Below are positions 7,026-16,243 of a DNA stretch of 64,000 bases, piece by piece. The stretch spans positions 184,522-248,521 of the forward strand of contig NZ_JACAOY010000007.1 of NCBI RefSeq assembly GCF_013385985.1. The letters are read 5' to 3'. Origin of the DNA: Pseudomonas sp. B6002 (GTDB lineage Bacteria; Pseudomonadota; Gammaproteobacteria; Pseudomonadales; Pseudomonadaceae). The notes beneath the pieces are model-generated. The model was not told the origin of the DNA, did not search any database, and saw nothing but the letters and a program-made list of their open reading frames with translations. Position 1 is the first letter of the stretch, and each line of letters opens with the position of its first letter. The translations under genes and the position numbers were made by a program.

Positions 7026-9479
7026 ATGAAAAAACTCAAATTGGTGATGATCGGCAACGGCATGGCCGGGGTTCGCACCCTTGAAGAATTGCTCAAGCTG
7101 AGCAGCGACCTGTACGACATCACCGTGTTTGGCGCCGAGCCGCACACCAACTACAACCGCATCCTGTTGTCGCCGGTGCTGGCCGGCGAGCAAACCTTCG
7201 AAGAGATCGTGCTCAACGACTTGAGCTGGTACCTGGACAACAACATCAAGCTGCTGCTCAACCGCAAAGTGGTGCAGATCGACCGCGTCAAACGCGTGGT
7301 CATCGCCGAAGACGGCACCGAGGCGGAATACGACCGCCTGCTGATCGCCACCGGTTCTACGCCTTTTATCCTGCCAATTCCCGGCAATACGTTGCAGGGT
7401 GTGATCGGCTACCGCGACATCGCCGACACCCAAGCCATGATCGACACCGCCAAGACCCACACCCACGCCGTGGTCATCGGCGGTGGCCTGCTGGGCCTGG
7501 AGGCCGCCAACGGACTGATGCTGCGCGGCATGCACGTCACCGTGGTGCATATCGGCGAGTGGCTGCTGGAGCGTCAGCTGGACAAGACCAGCGGCCAATT
7601 GTTGCAGACCGAGCTGGAAAGCCGTGGCCTGGTGTTTCGGCTGTGCGAGCAGACCCAGGCGCTGCATGACGCGGGCAACGGTCGCGTCGGCTCGGTACAG
7701 TTCAAGAACGGCGACATCATCCCCGCCGACCTGGTGGTGATGGCGGCAGGTATCCGGCCCAACACCGAGCTGGCGGAAAAATCCGGCATTCCCTGCAACC
7801 GTGGGATTCTGGTCAACGACACCCTGCAAACCTACGACCCGCGCATCTACGCCATCGGCGAGTGCGCCAGCCATCGCGGCATCGCCTATGGCCTGGTGGC
7901 GCCGCTGTTCGAGCAGGCCAAGGTCTGCGCCAACCACCTCGCACAGTTGGGCTTTGCCACCTACAAAGGCTCGGTCACCTCGACCAAGTTGAAGGTCACC
8001 GGCATCGACCTGTTCTCGGCCGGCGACTTCATGGGCGGCGAAGGCACCGAGACCATCACCCTCTCCGACCCGATTGGCGGCGTGTACAAGAAACTGGTGA
8101 TCAAGGACGACATCCTGGTCGGCGCCTGCCTGTACGGCGACACCGCCGACGGCGGTTGGTATTTCCGTCAGATCCGTGAGAACCACGCCATCGGCGAGAT
8201 CCGCGATCACTTGATGTTCGGCGAAAACGCCTTGGGCGATGTCGGCCATCAAGGCCAGGACAAAGCCATGAGCATGGCCGACAACGCCGAGGTCTGCGGT
8301 TGTAACGGCGTGTGCAAGGGCACCATCGTCAAGGCGATCCAGGAACAGGGGCTGTTCAGCGTCGACGAAGTGAAAAAACACACCAAGGCTGCCAGCTCCT
8401 GCGGCTCCTGTGTCGGCCTGGTCGAGCAGATTTTGATCAACACCGTGGGCGGCGCGGCCGACGTCAAGCCGAAAAGCGAAAAAGCCATCTGCGGCTGCAG
8501 CGACCTCAACCACGGGCAGATCCGCCAGGCCATCCGCGACCAGCACTTGCTGACCATCGCCGGCACCATGAGCTACCTGAACTGGCGCACGCCCAACGGC
8601 TGCGCCACCTGCCGCCCGGCCTTGAACTACTACCTGATTTCCACCTGGCCCGGCGAAGCCAAGGACGACCCGCAATCGCGCCTGATCAATGAACGGGCTC
8701 ACGCCAATATCCAGAAAGACGGCACCTATTCCGTGGTCCCACGGATGTGGGGCGGCGTGACCAACCCGTCGGAGTTGCGGCGCATCGCCGATGTGGCCGA
8801 CAAGTACAACGTGCCGATGGTCAAGGTCACCGGCGGCCAGCGCATCGATCTGCTGGGGATCAAAAAGCAGGACTTGCCTGGCGTGTGGAAAGACCTGGAC
8901 ATGCCGTCCGGCCATGCCTATGGCAAATCCATCCGCACCGTGAAGACCTGCGTCGGCAGCGAGTTCTGCCGCTTCGGCACGCAGAACTCCACGCAACTGG
9001 GCATCGAGTTGGAGCATGACCTGTTCAACATGTGGTCGCCGCACAAGGTCAAGTTGGCGGTGTCCGGTTGCCCACGCAATTGCTCGGAAGCAGGCATCAA
9101 GGACGTAGGCATTATCGGTGTCGACTCCGGTTGGGAGATGTACATCGGTGGCAACGGCGGCATCAAGACCGAAGTCGCGGAGTTCTTCGTCAAGCTGAAA
9201 ACCGCCGAAGAAGTGCGCGAGTACAACGGCGCCTTCCTACAGCTGTACCGCGAAGAAGCCTTCTACCTTGAGCGCACCGTGCACTACCTGCAACGGGTGG
9301 GCATGGAACACATCAAGAAGGCCGTGCTGGAAGACCCGGCCCGCCGTCAGGCCCTTAACGAGCGCCTGCAATTCTCGCTGTCGTTCGAGCAGGACCCGTG
9401 GAAGGAGCGCCTGGAACAACCGCTGCTGAAGAAGGAGTTCGAGGTTATCCCCGTCAAACAACTGGAGGTGCTGGTATGA
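7026..9479 (+). CDS. nirB: assimilatory nitrite reductase, large subunit
   Basis: The 817-residue enzyme reduces nitrite to ammonium with NAD(P)H. Domains in order: FAD/NAD(P)-binding oxidoreductase (GNGMAGVRTLEELL at the start, VVIGGGLLGLEAA near 160), two BFD-like [2Fe-2S] segments (CGCNGVC ... CGSCVGLV, and CGCSDLN ... GCATCRPALN), then the ferredoxin-like and sirohaem/[4Fe-4S] module (TCVGSEFCRFG and SGCPRNCSEAGIKD). The ATG at 7026 follows GGAG; an in-frame codon at 6990 falls in the terminator and is rejected. nirD overlaps by four bases. The leader terminator makes expression dependent on NasT. Confidence 0.96.
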   Translation: MKKLKLVMIGNGMAGVRTLEELLKLSSDLYDITVFGAEPHTNYNRILLSPVLAGEQTFEEIVLNDLSWYLDNNIKLLLNRKVVQIDRVKRVVIAEDGTEAEYDRLLIATGSTPFILPIPGNTLQGVIGYRDIADTQAMIDTAKTHTHAVVIGGGLLGLEAANGLMLRGMHVTVVHIGEWLLERQLDKTSGQLLQTELESRGLVFRLCEQTQALHDAGNGRVGSVQFKNGDIIPADLVVMAAGIRPNTELAEKSGIPCNRGILVNDTLQTYDPRIYAIGECASHRGIAYGLVAPLFEQAKVCANHLAQLGFATYKGSVTSTKLKVTGIDLFSAGDFMGGEGTETITLSDPIGGVYKKLVIKDDILVGACLYGDTADGGWYFRQIRENHAIGEIRDHLMFGENALGDVGHQGQDKAMSMADNAEVCGCNGVCKGTIVKAIQEQGLFSVDEVKKHTKAASSCGSCVGLVEQILINTVGGAADVKPKSEKAICGCSDLNHGQIRQAIRDQHLLTIAGTMSYLNWRTPNGCATCRPALNYYLISTWPGEAKDDPQSRLINERAHANIQKDGTYSVVPRMWGGVTNPSELRRIADVADKYNVPMVKVTGGQRIDLLGIKKQDLPGVWKDLDMPSGHAYGKSIRTVKTCVGSEFCRFGTQNSTQLGIELEHDLFNMWSPHKVKLAVSGCPRNCSEAGIKDVGIIGVDSGWEMYIGGNGGIKTEVAEFFVKLKTAEEVREYNGAFLQLYREEAFYLERTVHYLQRVGMEHIKKAVLEDPARRQALNERLQFSLSFEQDPWKERLEQPLLKKEFEVIPVKQLEVLV

Positions 9480-9793
9480 ACTGGCTGGATATCTGCGCCC
9501 TCGACGACATCAACACCCTGGGATCACGCATCATCCACGGGCCCAAGGGTGATATCGCGATTTTTCGTACCAGTGACGATGAAGTCTTCGCACTCGATGA
9601 CCGTTGCCCGCACAAAGGTGGCCCGCTGTCCCAAGGCCTGATCTACGGCAAGCGCGTGGCCTGCCCGTTGCACAACTGGCAGATCGACCTCGCCTCCGGC
9701 GAAGCCCAGGCGCCGGATATCGGTTGCGCTCACCATCACCCGGCCCGCGTGGAAAACGGCCGCGTGATGCTGGCCCTGCGGGACGCGGTGTGA
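9476..9793 (+). CDS. nirD: nitrite reductase small subunit (Rieske-type)
   Basis: The 105-residue protein carries a Rieske-like fold with the cluster ligand pairs CPHKGGPL (about 44-51) and CPLHNW (about 62-67). Both Cys-His pairs are intact, so a [2Fe-2S] centre is expected. It works with NirB. ATGA overlaps join it to nirB upstream and to the nitrate reductase gene downstream, so the three are co-translated. Confidence 0.93.
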   Translation: MNWLDICALDDINTLGSRIIHGPKGDIAIFRTSDDEVFALDDRCPHKGGPLSQGLIYGKRVACPLHNWQIDLASGEAQAPDIGCAHHHPARVENGRVMLALRDAV

Positions 9794-12501
9794 TGAACCG
9801 CCAGACCACCGCCTCTACCTGCTGCTACTGCGGCGTAGGTTGCGGCGTGTTGATCGAACATGACGGCGAGCAAATCATTGGCGTGCAAGGCGACCCCGAC
9901 CACCCGGCGAACTTCGGCAAGCTGTGCAGCAAGGGCTCCAGCCTGCACCTGACCGGTGATTTATCCGCCCGCGCCTTGTACCCCGAGTTGCGCCTGGGCA
10001 AAGGCCTGGCGCGCACCCGCACCGATTGGGACACCGCGCTGGAGCACGCGGCCAACGTGTTCGCCCAGACCATCGCCGAACACGGGCCGGACAGTGTGGC
10101 GTTCTATATCTCCGGGCAATTGCTCACCGAGGACTACTACAGCTTCAACAAGCTGGCGCGGGCGCTGGTGGGCACCAACAACATCGATAGCAACTCGCGG
10201 CTGTGCATGTCTTCGGCGGTGGTCGGCTACAAGCGCAGCCTGGGCGCCGACGCACCGCCGTGCAGCTATGAAGACCTGGAGAGCAGCGACTGCGTGATGA
10301 TCGTCGGCAGCAACATGGCCTACGCGCACCCGGTGTTGTTCCGACGCCTGGAAGAAGCCAAGGCGCAGCGCCCACAGATGAAAGTGGTGGTGATTGATCC
10401 ACGTCGCACAGACACCTGCGACTTGGCTGACCTGCACCTGGCGATCCTGCCGGGGACGGACGTCGCGCTGTTCCATGGGATCCTGCACCTGCTGCTGTGG
10501 GAAGACTGGATCGACCGTGCGTTTATCCAGGCGCATACCGAGGGGCTGGCCGAGCTGAAACGCCTGGTGCATGACTACACGCCGCAGATGGTCACGCAGC
10601 TGTGTGGCATCAGCGTCGAGCAACTGCGCTTGTGTGCGGAATGGGTCGGCACCTCCAGCAGTTTTCTGTCGTTGTGGTGCATGGGGCTTAACCAGTCCAC
10701 GGCGGGCAGCGCTAAAAACAGTGCACTGATCAACTTGCACCTGGCCACCGGTACGATTGGCCGGCCCGGCTGCGGGCCGTTTTCCCTGACCGGCCAGCCG
10801 AATGCCATGGGTGGGCGCGAGACGGGCAGTTTGTCGAACCTGTTGCCCGGGCATCGTGAGGCCGCCAACCCTGAACATCGCGAACAAGTCGCGAGGTATT
10901 GGGGAATTGATTCGTTGCCGGCGTCTACCGGGTTCACGGCTGTCGAGCTGTTCGAGCAGGTCCAAGCCGGCAAGGTCAAGGCACTGTGGATCGCCTGCAC
11001 CAACCCGGCGCAATCACTGCCAGACCAGAACCGTGTGCGCGAAGCCTTGGCCGCCTGCCCCTTCGTGGTGTTGCAGGAGGCGTTTCGCACCACCGAGACC
11101 GCCGCCTACGCCGACCTGCTGTTGCCCGCCGCCAGTTGGGGGGAGAAGGAAGGCACGGTGACCAACTCCGAGCGGCGTATTTCCCACGTGCGCCGCGCTA
11201 TCGTCCCACCGGGAGAAGCGCGGCCGGACTGGGCGATTACCGTGGATTTCGCCCAGCGCCTGGAGCGCCGCCTGCGTCCGGAAATGAGCAGCTTGTTTGC
11301 CTTTGAACAGCCCGCTCAGATTTTTGACGAATACAAAATGCTGACCCGTGGCCGTGACCTGGACTTGTCGGGCATCAGCCACGCCTTGCTTGATTGTATC
11401 GGCCCGCAGCAATGGCCGTTCCCCCAGGGCGCCGAGGGCGGCACCCCACGCCTGTATACCGACGGTGTGTTCCCGACCGAGAGCGGGCGGGCACACTTTA
11501 TCGCCGATCCTTACCGCGCCGCCAAAGAGCAGCGCGATTCACGCTTCCCGCTGACGCTGATTACCGGTCGCTTGCGTGACCAGTGGCATGGCATGAGCCG
11601 CACCGGCACGGCGGCGCAGTTATTCGGGCATGTCAGCGAAGCGCTGTTGAGCCTGCACCCGGATGAGTTGCGGCGGCACCGCTTCAAAGAAGGCGACTTG
11701 GTCAACCTGAAAAGCCGTCGCGGCCAGGTGATCGTGGCGGTCAGCAGTGATGACAGCGTGCGCCCGGGGCAGGCATTTCTGCCCATGCATTGGGGTGATC
11801 GTTTTCTCAAGGGCGGCGTGAATGCGCTGACCCAGCCGGCGTTTGATCCCCTGTCCAAACAACCGGAACTCAAGCACAGCGGCGTGCGCCTGGAGGCGGT
11901 GCAACTACCGTGGCAGCTGTTTGCGTTGATCGAAGGCGATGTGCAGCAACACTTCGAAGCCCTGCGCCCGCTGTGCGAGGGTTTTGCCTACGTCAGCCTC
12001 AGCCTGGCCGGGCGGGAGCGGCCCGCATTGTTGATACGCGCAGCCCATAGCGAGGCGCCCGACCTGCAACTGTTGACCCGAATCGATGAACTGCTGGGCC
12101 TCAACGACGGGCCGGTGATGGCGTACGACGACCCGCGCCGCTCGATCGGCAAGCGCGTGAAGATCGAAAAAGGCCGCATCACCGCCTTGCGTCTGGCCGG
12201 AGAAACCTTGGCCCGGCATTGGTTGCAAAGCCTGTGGCTGGAAGGCCGCGCCGACGATCAACTGCGGCGCTGGCTGTTGGCACCGTTGAGCGCGCCTCCG
12301 GGTGGGGCGGCGGCAAGCAGCAAGGTGTTGTGCAACTGCAAGAACGTCAGCGAAAACGCCGTGTGTGCCGGTGTCGCCCGTGGCCTGAGCCTGGACGGGC
12401 TCAAGCGGGAACTGGGGTGTGGTACGCAATGCGGCTCCTGTGTACCGGAAATCAAACGTCTTTTGGCCAGCAGCCCGCAGCCAATCGCGATCAGTGTGTA
12501 A
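9793..12501 (+). CDS. nasC: assimilatory nitrate reductase, catalytic subunit
   Basis: The 902-residue enzyme belongs to the molybdopterin oxidoreductase family. It begins with the [4Fe-4S] motif CCYCGVGCGV plus a downstream cysteine in KLCSKGS. The molybdenum-ligand region NSRLCMSS and the bis-MGD-binding segments (GLNQSTAG, LTGQPNAMGGRETG, ERRISHVRRA) are present. The dinucleotide-binding C-domain contains RLRDQWHGMSRTG. A BFD-like [2Fe-2S] domain is fused at the C-terminus (CNCKNVSE ... CGTQCGSC), probably the electron entry point. No signal peptide: a cytoplasmic assimilatory enzyme. It overlaps nirD by the ATGA type arrangement (TGATG). Confidence 0.95.
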   Translation: MNRQTTASTCCYCGVGCGVLIEHDGEQIIGVQGDPDHPANFGKLCSKGSSLHLTGDLSARALYPELRLGKGLARTRTDWDTALEHAANVFAQTIAEHGPDSVAFYISGQLLTEDYYSFNKLARALVGTNNIDSNSRLCMSSAVVGYKRSLGADAPPCSYEDLESSDCVMIVGSNMAYAHPVLFRRLEEAKAQRPQMKVVVIDPRRTDTCDLADLHLAILPGTDVALFHGILHLLLWEDWIDRAFIQAHTEGLAELKRLVHDYTPQMVTQLCGISVEQLRLCAEWVGTSSSFLSLWCMGLNQSTAGSAKNSALINLHLATGTIGRPGCGPFSLTGQPNAMGGRETGSLSNLLPGHREAANPEHREQVARYWGIDSLPASTGFTAVELFEQVQAGKVKALWIACTNPAQSLPDQNRVREALAACPFVVLQEAFRTTETAAYADLLLPAASWGEKEGTVTNSERRISHVRRAIVPPGEARPDWAITVDFAQRLERRLRPEMSSLFAFEQPAQIFDEYKMLTRGRDLDLSGISHALLDCIGPQQWPFPQGAEGGTPRLYTDGVFPTESGRAHFIADPYRAAKEQRDSRFPLTLITGRLRDQWHGMSRTGTAAQLFGHVSEALLSLHPDELRRHRFKEGDLVNLKSRRGQVIVAVSSDDSVRPGQAFLPMHWGDRFLKGGVNALTQPAFDPLSKQPELKHSGVRLEAVQLPWQLFALIEGDVQQHFEALRPLCEGFAYVSLSLAGRERPALLIRAAHSEAPDLQLLTRIDELLGLNDGPVMAYDDPRRSIGKRVKIEKGRITALRLAGETLARHWLQSLWLEGRADDQLRRWLLAPLSAPPGGAAASSKVLCNCKNVSENAVCAGVARGLSLDGLKRELGCGTQCGSCVPEIKRLLASSPQPIAISV

Positions 12502-12511
12502 GGGGAACAAC

Positions 12512-13255
12512 ATGAGTGCAAAAGTCTGGTTGGTGGGCGCAGGCCCCGGTGACCCCGAGCTGTTGACCCTCAAGGCGGTGCGCGCCCTGCGTGAGGCCGA
12601 TGTGGTGCTGATCGATGACCTGGTCAACCCGGCCGTGCTGGAGCACTGTGCCGGTGCGCGGGTGATCACCGTTGGCAAGCGCGGTGGTTGCCGCTCGACC
12701 CCGCAGGATTTTATCCATCGCCTGATGCTGCGCTATGCCCGCCAAGGCAAGTGCGTGGTGCGGCTTAAAGGGGGTGATCCGTGCATTTTTGGCCGGGGTG
12801 GCGAAGAAGCGACCTGGCTGCGTGAACACGGGGTGGAGGTGGAGCTGGTCAACGGCATTACCGCCGGCCTGGCGGGGGCAACCAATTGCGCTGTTCCACT
12901 GACCTTGCGCGGTGTGAGCCGTGGCGTGACGCTGGTGACGGCGCACACCCAGGATGACAGCCGCCTGAACTGGCGTGCACTCGCAGAAGGCGGCACGACA
13001 TTGGTGGTGTACATGGGGGTGGCCAAGCTTGAGGAGATTCGCCAGCAATTGCTCGACGGCGGAATGGCCGCCGATATGCCGGTGGCGATGATCGAGAATG
13101 CATCACTGCCCCAGCAACGGGAATGCCGTAGCAACCTGTTGCATCTGCATGAAGATGCGCAGGCATTTGCCCTGAAGAGCCCGGCGATCCTGGTGATCGG
13201 CCGCGTTGCCGCTTCTGCTCAAGCCGCTTGCACCGTTGCGGTCGCCAGCGCCTGA
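12512..13255 (+). CDS. cobA: uroporphyrinogen-III C-methyltransferase
   Basis: The 247-residue enzyme methylates uroporphyrinogen III at C-2 and C-7 to give precorrin-2, the entry to sirohaem, the NirB cofactor. Family motifs: VGAGPGDPELLTLKA at the N-terminus, LKGGDPCIFGRGGEE at about 88-102, and the GITAG segment. It is a stand-alone SUMT, without the CysG dehydrogenase/chelatase domain. It starts ten bases after the nitrate reductase stop with AGGGG as ribosome-binding site, and closes the nirBD-nasC operon, so cofactor and enzyme are made together. Confidence 0.93.
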   Translation: MSAKVWLVGAGPGDPELLTLKAVRALREADVVLIDDLVNPAVLEHCAGARVITVGKRGGCRSTPQDFIHRLMLRYARQGKCVVRLKGGDPCIFGRGGEEATWLREHGVEVELVNGITAGLAGATNCAVPLTLRGVSRGVTLVTAHTQDDSRLNWRALAEGGTTLVVYMGVAKLEEIRQQLLDGGMAADMPVAMIENASLPQQRECRSNLLHLHEDAQAFALKSPAILVIGRVAASAQAACTVAVASA

Positions 13256-13270
13256 GGCAAATTCAAGGCG

Positions 13271-13302
13271 AAAAAAAGCCCGGCCTAAGCCGGGCTTTTT
13301 TC
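13271..13302. terminator. bidirectional rho-independent terminator between cobA and oprF
   Basis: A-run, GCCCGGC, CTAA loop, GCCGGGC, T-run: a perfect seven-pair GC stem flanked by A on the left and T on the right. It can end both the nir operon (plus strand) and oprF (minus strand). Confidence 0.92.
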
Positions 13303-13315
13303 TACCACTCAGTAA

Positions 13316-14299
13316 TTACTGAGCAGCTTGAGCTTCTACCGAGGCTTCTACGCGACGGTTGATAGCACGGCCTGCTTCAGTTGCGTTGTCAGCAACTGGA
13401 CGGGATTTACCGTAGCCAACCGAGCTAACGCGGTTAGGAGCGATACCGTCTTTGACCAGAACTTGCTTAACAGCGTCAGCACGACGCTGGGACAGCTTCT
13501 GGTTGTAAGCGTCTGGACCTACGGAGTCAGTGTGACCTTCAACCACGGTGGTGGTTTGTGGGTACTGCTTCATGAAGTCGGCCAGGTTTTTCACGTCGCC
13601 GTAGCTGTTAGGCTTAACAACGGACTTGTCGAAGTCGAACTTAACGTCCAGCTCAACACGAACAACCTGAGCAACTGGAGCTTCTGGCTCTGGAGTTGGC
13701 TCTGGAGCTGGTGCTGGGGTAGGAGCTGGAGCAACTGCGCCAGCGTTGCCGCCGAAGTTCACACCCAGGCCAACCAGTGCGGAGTAGTCCCACTTGCCGT
13801 TGTCCAGGTTGTAGTCAGACTCAACACCAGCACGGGCGAACAGGTTGTTGGTGAAGTAGTACTTCACACCAGCGCCAGCGATAGCCAGGGTCGACTGGTC
13901 GCGACCGCTGTGGCCGTCAGCCTGTACGTTGGTACGGGATTGGTGACCGAAACCACCTTCTACGTATGGACGCAGGGAATCAACACCGGCCTGACCGAAG
14001 TGGTACTGAGCAGTCACGCTGCCAGTGTCACCTTTGATCTTCTGGTTGCCAGTACCGTCGTTCGAACGGGTGTGGTTGGTGGTGTCGTAGTTCAGGTTGA
14101 TCGACACGTCGTCGGTCAAGAAGTAACCGATGCTTGCGCCAGGGTTGAAGCCGTCTTCGATGTGCTTGACGCTATCGTTGTACTGCTTCTTGTAGAACAG
14201 CTGGCCTTCAACTGCGCCTTGGCCTTGTGCCAGAGCGCCGAAAGAAGTGGCAGCAATAAGAGAACCAATGGCAAAGCCCAAGGTGTTTTTCAGTTTCAT
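13316..14299 (-). CDS. oprF: OprF, major outer-membrane porin/OmpA-family protein
   Basis: The 327-residue precursor starts with a signal peptide (cleavage likely after FGALA, before QGQGAVEGQ). An eight-strand beta-barrel domain extends to about residue 180, followed by a proline/alanine-rich hinge (about 187-206) and a C-terminal OmpA-like peptidoglycan-binding domain (VVEGHTDSVGPDAYN, LSQRRADAV, GYGKSRP, NRRVE). It anchors the outer membrane to the wall and forms pores. Unlike P. aeruginosa OprF, I find no cysteines in the linker region. It lies 107 bases downstream of sigX, the ECF sigma factor known to drive oprF. Confidence 0.96.
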   Translation of the reverse strand: MKLKNTLGFAIGSLIAATSFGALAQGQGAVEGQLFYKKQYNDSVKHIEDGFNPGASIGYFLTDDVSINLNYDTTNHTRSNDGTGNQKIKGDTGSVTAQYHFGQAGVDSLRPYVEGGFGHQSRTNVQADGHSGRDQSTLAIAGAGVKYYFTNNLFARAGVESDYNLDNGKWDYSALVGLGVNFGGNAGAVAPAPTPAPAPEPTPEPEAPVAQVVRVELDVKFDFDKSVVKPNSYGDVKNLADFMKQYPQTTTVVEGHTDSVGPDAYNQKLSQRRADAVKQVLVKDGIAPNRVSSVGYGKSRPVADNATEAGRAINRRVEASVEAQAAQ

Positions 14300-14406
14300 C
14301 CGTTAAATCCCCATCTGGTGATTGTAAAGCAGTCCCACAAACCGGGGGACAACTCGGCGACAAGTCTAACAGAACTTGCCTACACGTAAGAGATATTTGC
14401 CACGCA

Positions 14407-14997
14407 CTAAGTTTCAGTCTCGCCCGCAAATTTCTCACGTAATTTATCAAGAGCACGTTTGTAACGCATTTTTGTAGCACTCAAACCCATATGCATGATG
14501 TCAGCGATTTCCTGAAACTCCAGTTCTGCGACAAATCGTAGCACCAGAATTTCGCGGTCAATCGGGTTCACATGCACCAACCAGCGATCAAGTCCGCCCT
14601 TTTCCTCGGGTGCTGGCGCCTTCTCTTCAGACGCTTCCTCGAGGGGGTCAAGACTCAACGCGTCCATCAAGCGACGCTTTCGCCGTTCCTTGCGATACTG
14701 CGTGATGCACTCGTTGTACGTGATGCTATATAGCCATGTCTTGAACTTCGATTTGCCCTCGAAGTTCTTCAGGCCATACAGCACCTTGAGCATCACTTCC
14801 TGACAGACATCATCCGCATCTCTATCGTTCCCTAAATACCTTGAACAAACGTTGAACAGAGTGCGTTGATATCTGCGCATCAATTCTTCGTACGCGCGTG
14901 TTACGTGAAACAGCTCCGTGTGCGAGCGCGCGACCAACTCCTCATCAGAGAGCTCACGGGGGTCATAGCGCGTGGACAGCGTTTGGGCTTTATTCAA
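14407..14997 (-). CDS. sigX: ECF sigma factor SigX
   Basis: The 196-residue protein has region 2 (HVTRAYEELMRRYQRTLFNVCSR opens it; DADDVCQEVMLKVL and FKTWLYSITYN follow) and region 4 (HVNPIDREILVLRF, FQEIADIMHM, TKMRYKRALDKLR). A charged linker with EEASEEKAPAPEEKG joins them. SigX controls oprF and membrane-fluidity genes in Pseudomonas. No anti-sigma gene lies beside it; the upstream mechanosensitive channel gene cmpX and crfX are the usual neighbours. Confidence 0.94.
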   Translation of the reverse strand: MNKAQTLSTRYDPRELSDEELVARSHTELFHVTRAYEELMRRYQRTLFNVCSRYLGNDRDADDVCQEVMLKVLYGLKNFEGKSKFKTWLYSITYNECITQYRKERRKRRLMDALSLDPLEEASEEKAPAPEEKGGLDRWLVHVNPIDREILVLRFVAELEFQEIADIMHMGLSATKMRYKRALDKLREKFAGETET

Positions 14998-15084
14998 AAC
15001 AAGTCGTGCCGACAGTCAGGTCAATGTCCGCTACAGCCCGGCTACCCGGGTTTGCGGCGGCGTACATTAGCAGGGTTTGCCGGG

Positions 15085-15909
15085 TTAGCGGCTACTGACC
15101 TGCTGCTCCAGGAGGATCCGGTTGGACAGCGACACCAGGTCGCCGTCATCGGTCAGCACCGTCGTCTTGACTGTGCCGATCTCCTCGATCTGTCCTTCGA
15201 CCTCGCCTATACGCACCTGTTGCCCAACCTGATACAGCTCACGCACATAGATTCCCGCAAGAATCTGCCCGGCAATTTCCCGGCTTCCCAACCCCATGGC
15301 CAGCGCAACGGCCAGACCAACGGTAATCAAAACGATCACGATCACGTGGTTGAGCAGGTCAGTCTTGACCTCCAACTGGCTGATCGCGACCGAAATACTG
15401 ATGATGATGACCAACCCCTGGGCAATTCGCCCAAGGCCGGCAGCATAGTCCAACCCCACGCCTTCAGCGGCGCCGCGCACCAGCCCATTGGCCAGTTGCG
15501 CCAGCAAAACACCTACCAGCAGTACCAGCGCGCCGCCGAAAACCTTCGGCAAATACAGTGCCAGCATGTCGAGCGTAGCTGAAACTCGCTCAAGTCCAAG
15601 GGATTGAGCCGCAGAAACCAGAAAAATAAGTAGAACGAACCAATAGACGATCTTGCCGATCAAGGTGGAAATCGGCACTTGCAGGCCGGCACGTCCCAGC
15701 AGCTTGGTCAGGCCGGTGCCTGCCATCAAGCGATCCAGGCCGAGTTTTGCAAGCAATTTGGACAGCAGGGTGTCGAGCAGCTTGGCCACGACAAAGCCCA
15801 GCAGTACCAGGACCAAGGCACCAAACAGGTTGGGAATGAAGTTCGCCACCTTGGTCCACAATGCGGTCATCGCGGTGACCAGGCTCTGGGTCCAGAGATC
15901 AAGTTCCAT
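15085..15909 (-). CDS. cmpX: CmpX, MscS-like small-conductance channel family protein
   Basis: The 274-residue membrane protein has four to five hydrophobic segments (FIPNLFGALVLVLLGFVVAKLL, VYWFVLLIFLVSAAQSL, LPKVFGGALVLLVGVLLAQLA, GLVIIISISVAI, VIVIVLITVGLAVALAMG). They are followed by an MscS-type beta domain with GQQVRIGEVEGQIEEIG. It is expected in the inner membrane and is linked to membrane stress and SigX activity. The ATG at 15909 is chosen over a TTG six bases upstream that overlaps the crfX stop; it gives the length usual for the family. Confidence 0.9.
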   Translation of the reverse strand: MELDLWTQSLVTAMTALWTKVANFIPNLFGALVLVLLGFVVAKLLDTLLSKLLAKLGLDRLMAGTGLTKLLGRAGLQVPISTLIGKIVYWFVLLIFLVSAAQSLGLERVSATLDMLALYLPKVFGGALVLLVGVLLAQLANGLVRGAAEGVGLDYAAGLGRIAQGLVIIISISVAISQLEVKTDLLNHVIVIVLITVGLAVALAMGLGSREIAGQILAGIYVRELYQVGQQVRIGEVEGQIEEIGTVKTTVLTDDGDLVSLSNRILLEQQVSSR

Positions 15910-15911
15910 AT

Positions 15912-16157
15912 TCAATCAGCCTTATCAGCAGTGCGAGCAAGAGGTTTACGACGGGACACCGGCGATACGTGGGCCGAACCATTGTTCAGGGCCATCATCA
16001 ACGCCGGCAGCCAACGACCGAGCAGGCCGAACAGGTCACCCGCCCCTACCTGACGGTTGGCGGTTTTCAACACGCGGCCCAGGCAGGCATCGTCATCCCG
16101 GTTGGATGGCGAGGCATTGAGCATGTCACGCAAAGACTGTTCGAACGGATCGTGCAT
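15912..16157 (-). CDS. crfX: CrfX, small protein of the sigX region
   Basis: The 81-residue protein begins MHDPFEQSLRDMLN and has no clear enzyme motif. Two mildly hydrophobic helices (GDLFGLLGRWLPALMMALN) sit in the middle, and the tail is basic. It is recognised from its size, start and position between cmaX and cmpX. GAGAGG precedes the ATG by about five bases, which rejects the longer TTG start. The gene ends two bases before cmpX begins. Its function is not established. Confidence 0.82.
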   Translation of the reverse strand: MHDPFEQSLRDMLNASPSNRDDDACLGRVLKTANRQVGAGDLFGLLGRWLPALMMALNNGSAHVSPVSRRKPLARTADKAD

Positions 16158-16243
16158 AAAGACCTCTCGCAAGTGATTTAAAAGACGAGGGTAAAATTCT
16201 TGGGGTCACATGGGACCTTTCCTACGTTCAGGTCATATTCAGG

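Noticed and set aside
6867-9044. Very long open frame antisense to nirB
   Set aside because: It mirrors the GC-rich third positions of nirB, has no recognisable domain and no start signal. Similar antisense frames lie opposite ppsA (18705-21089), acnD/prpF (35791-38040) and the carrier fusion (25622-27937).
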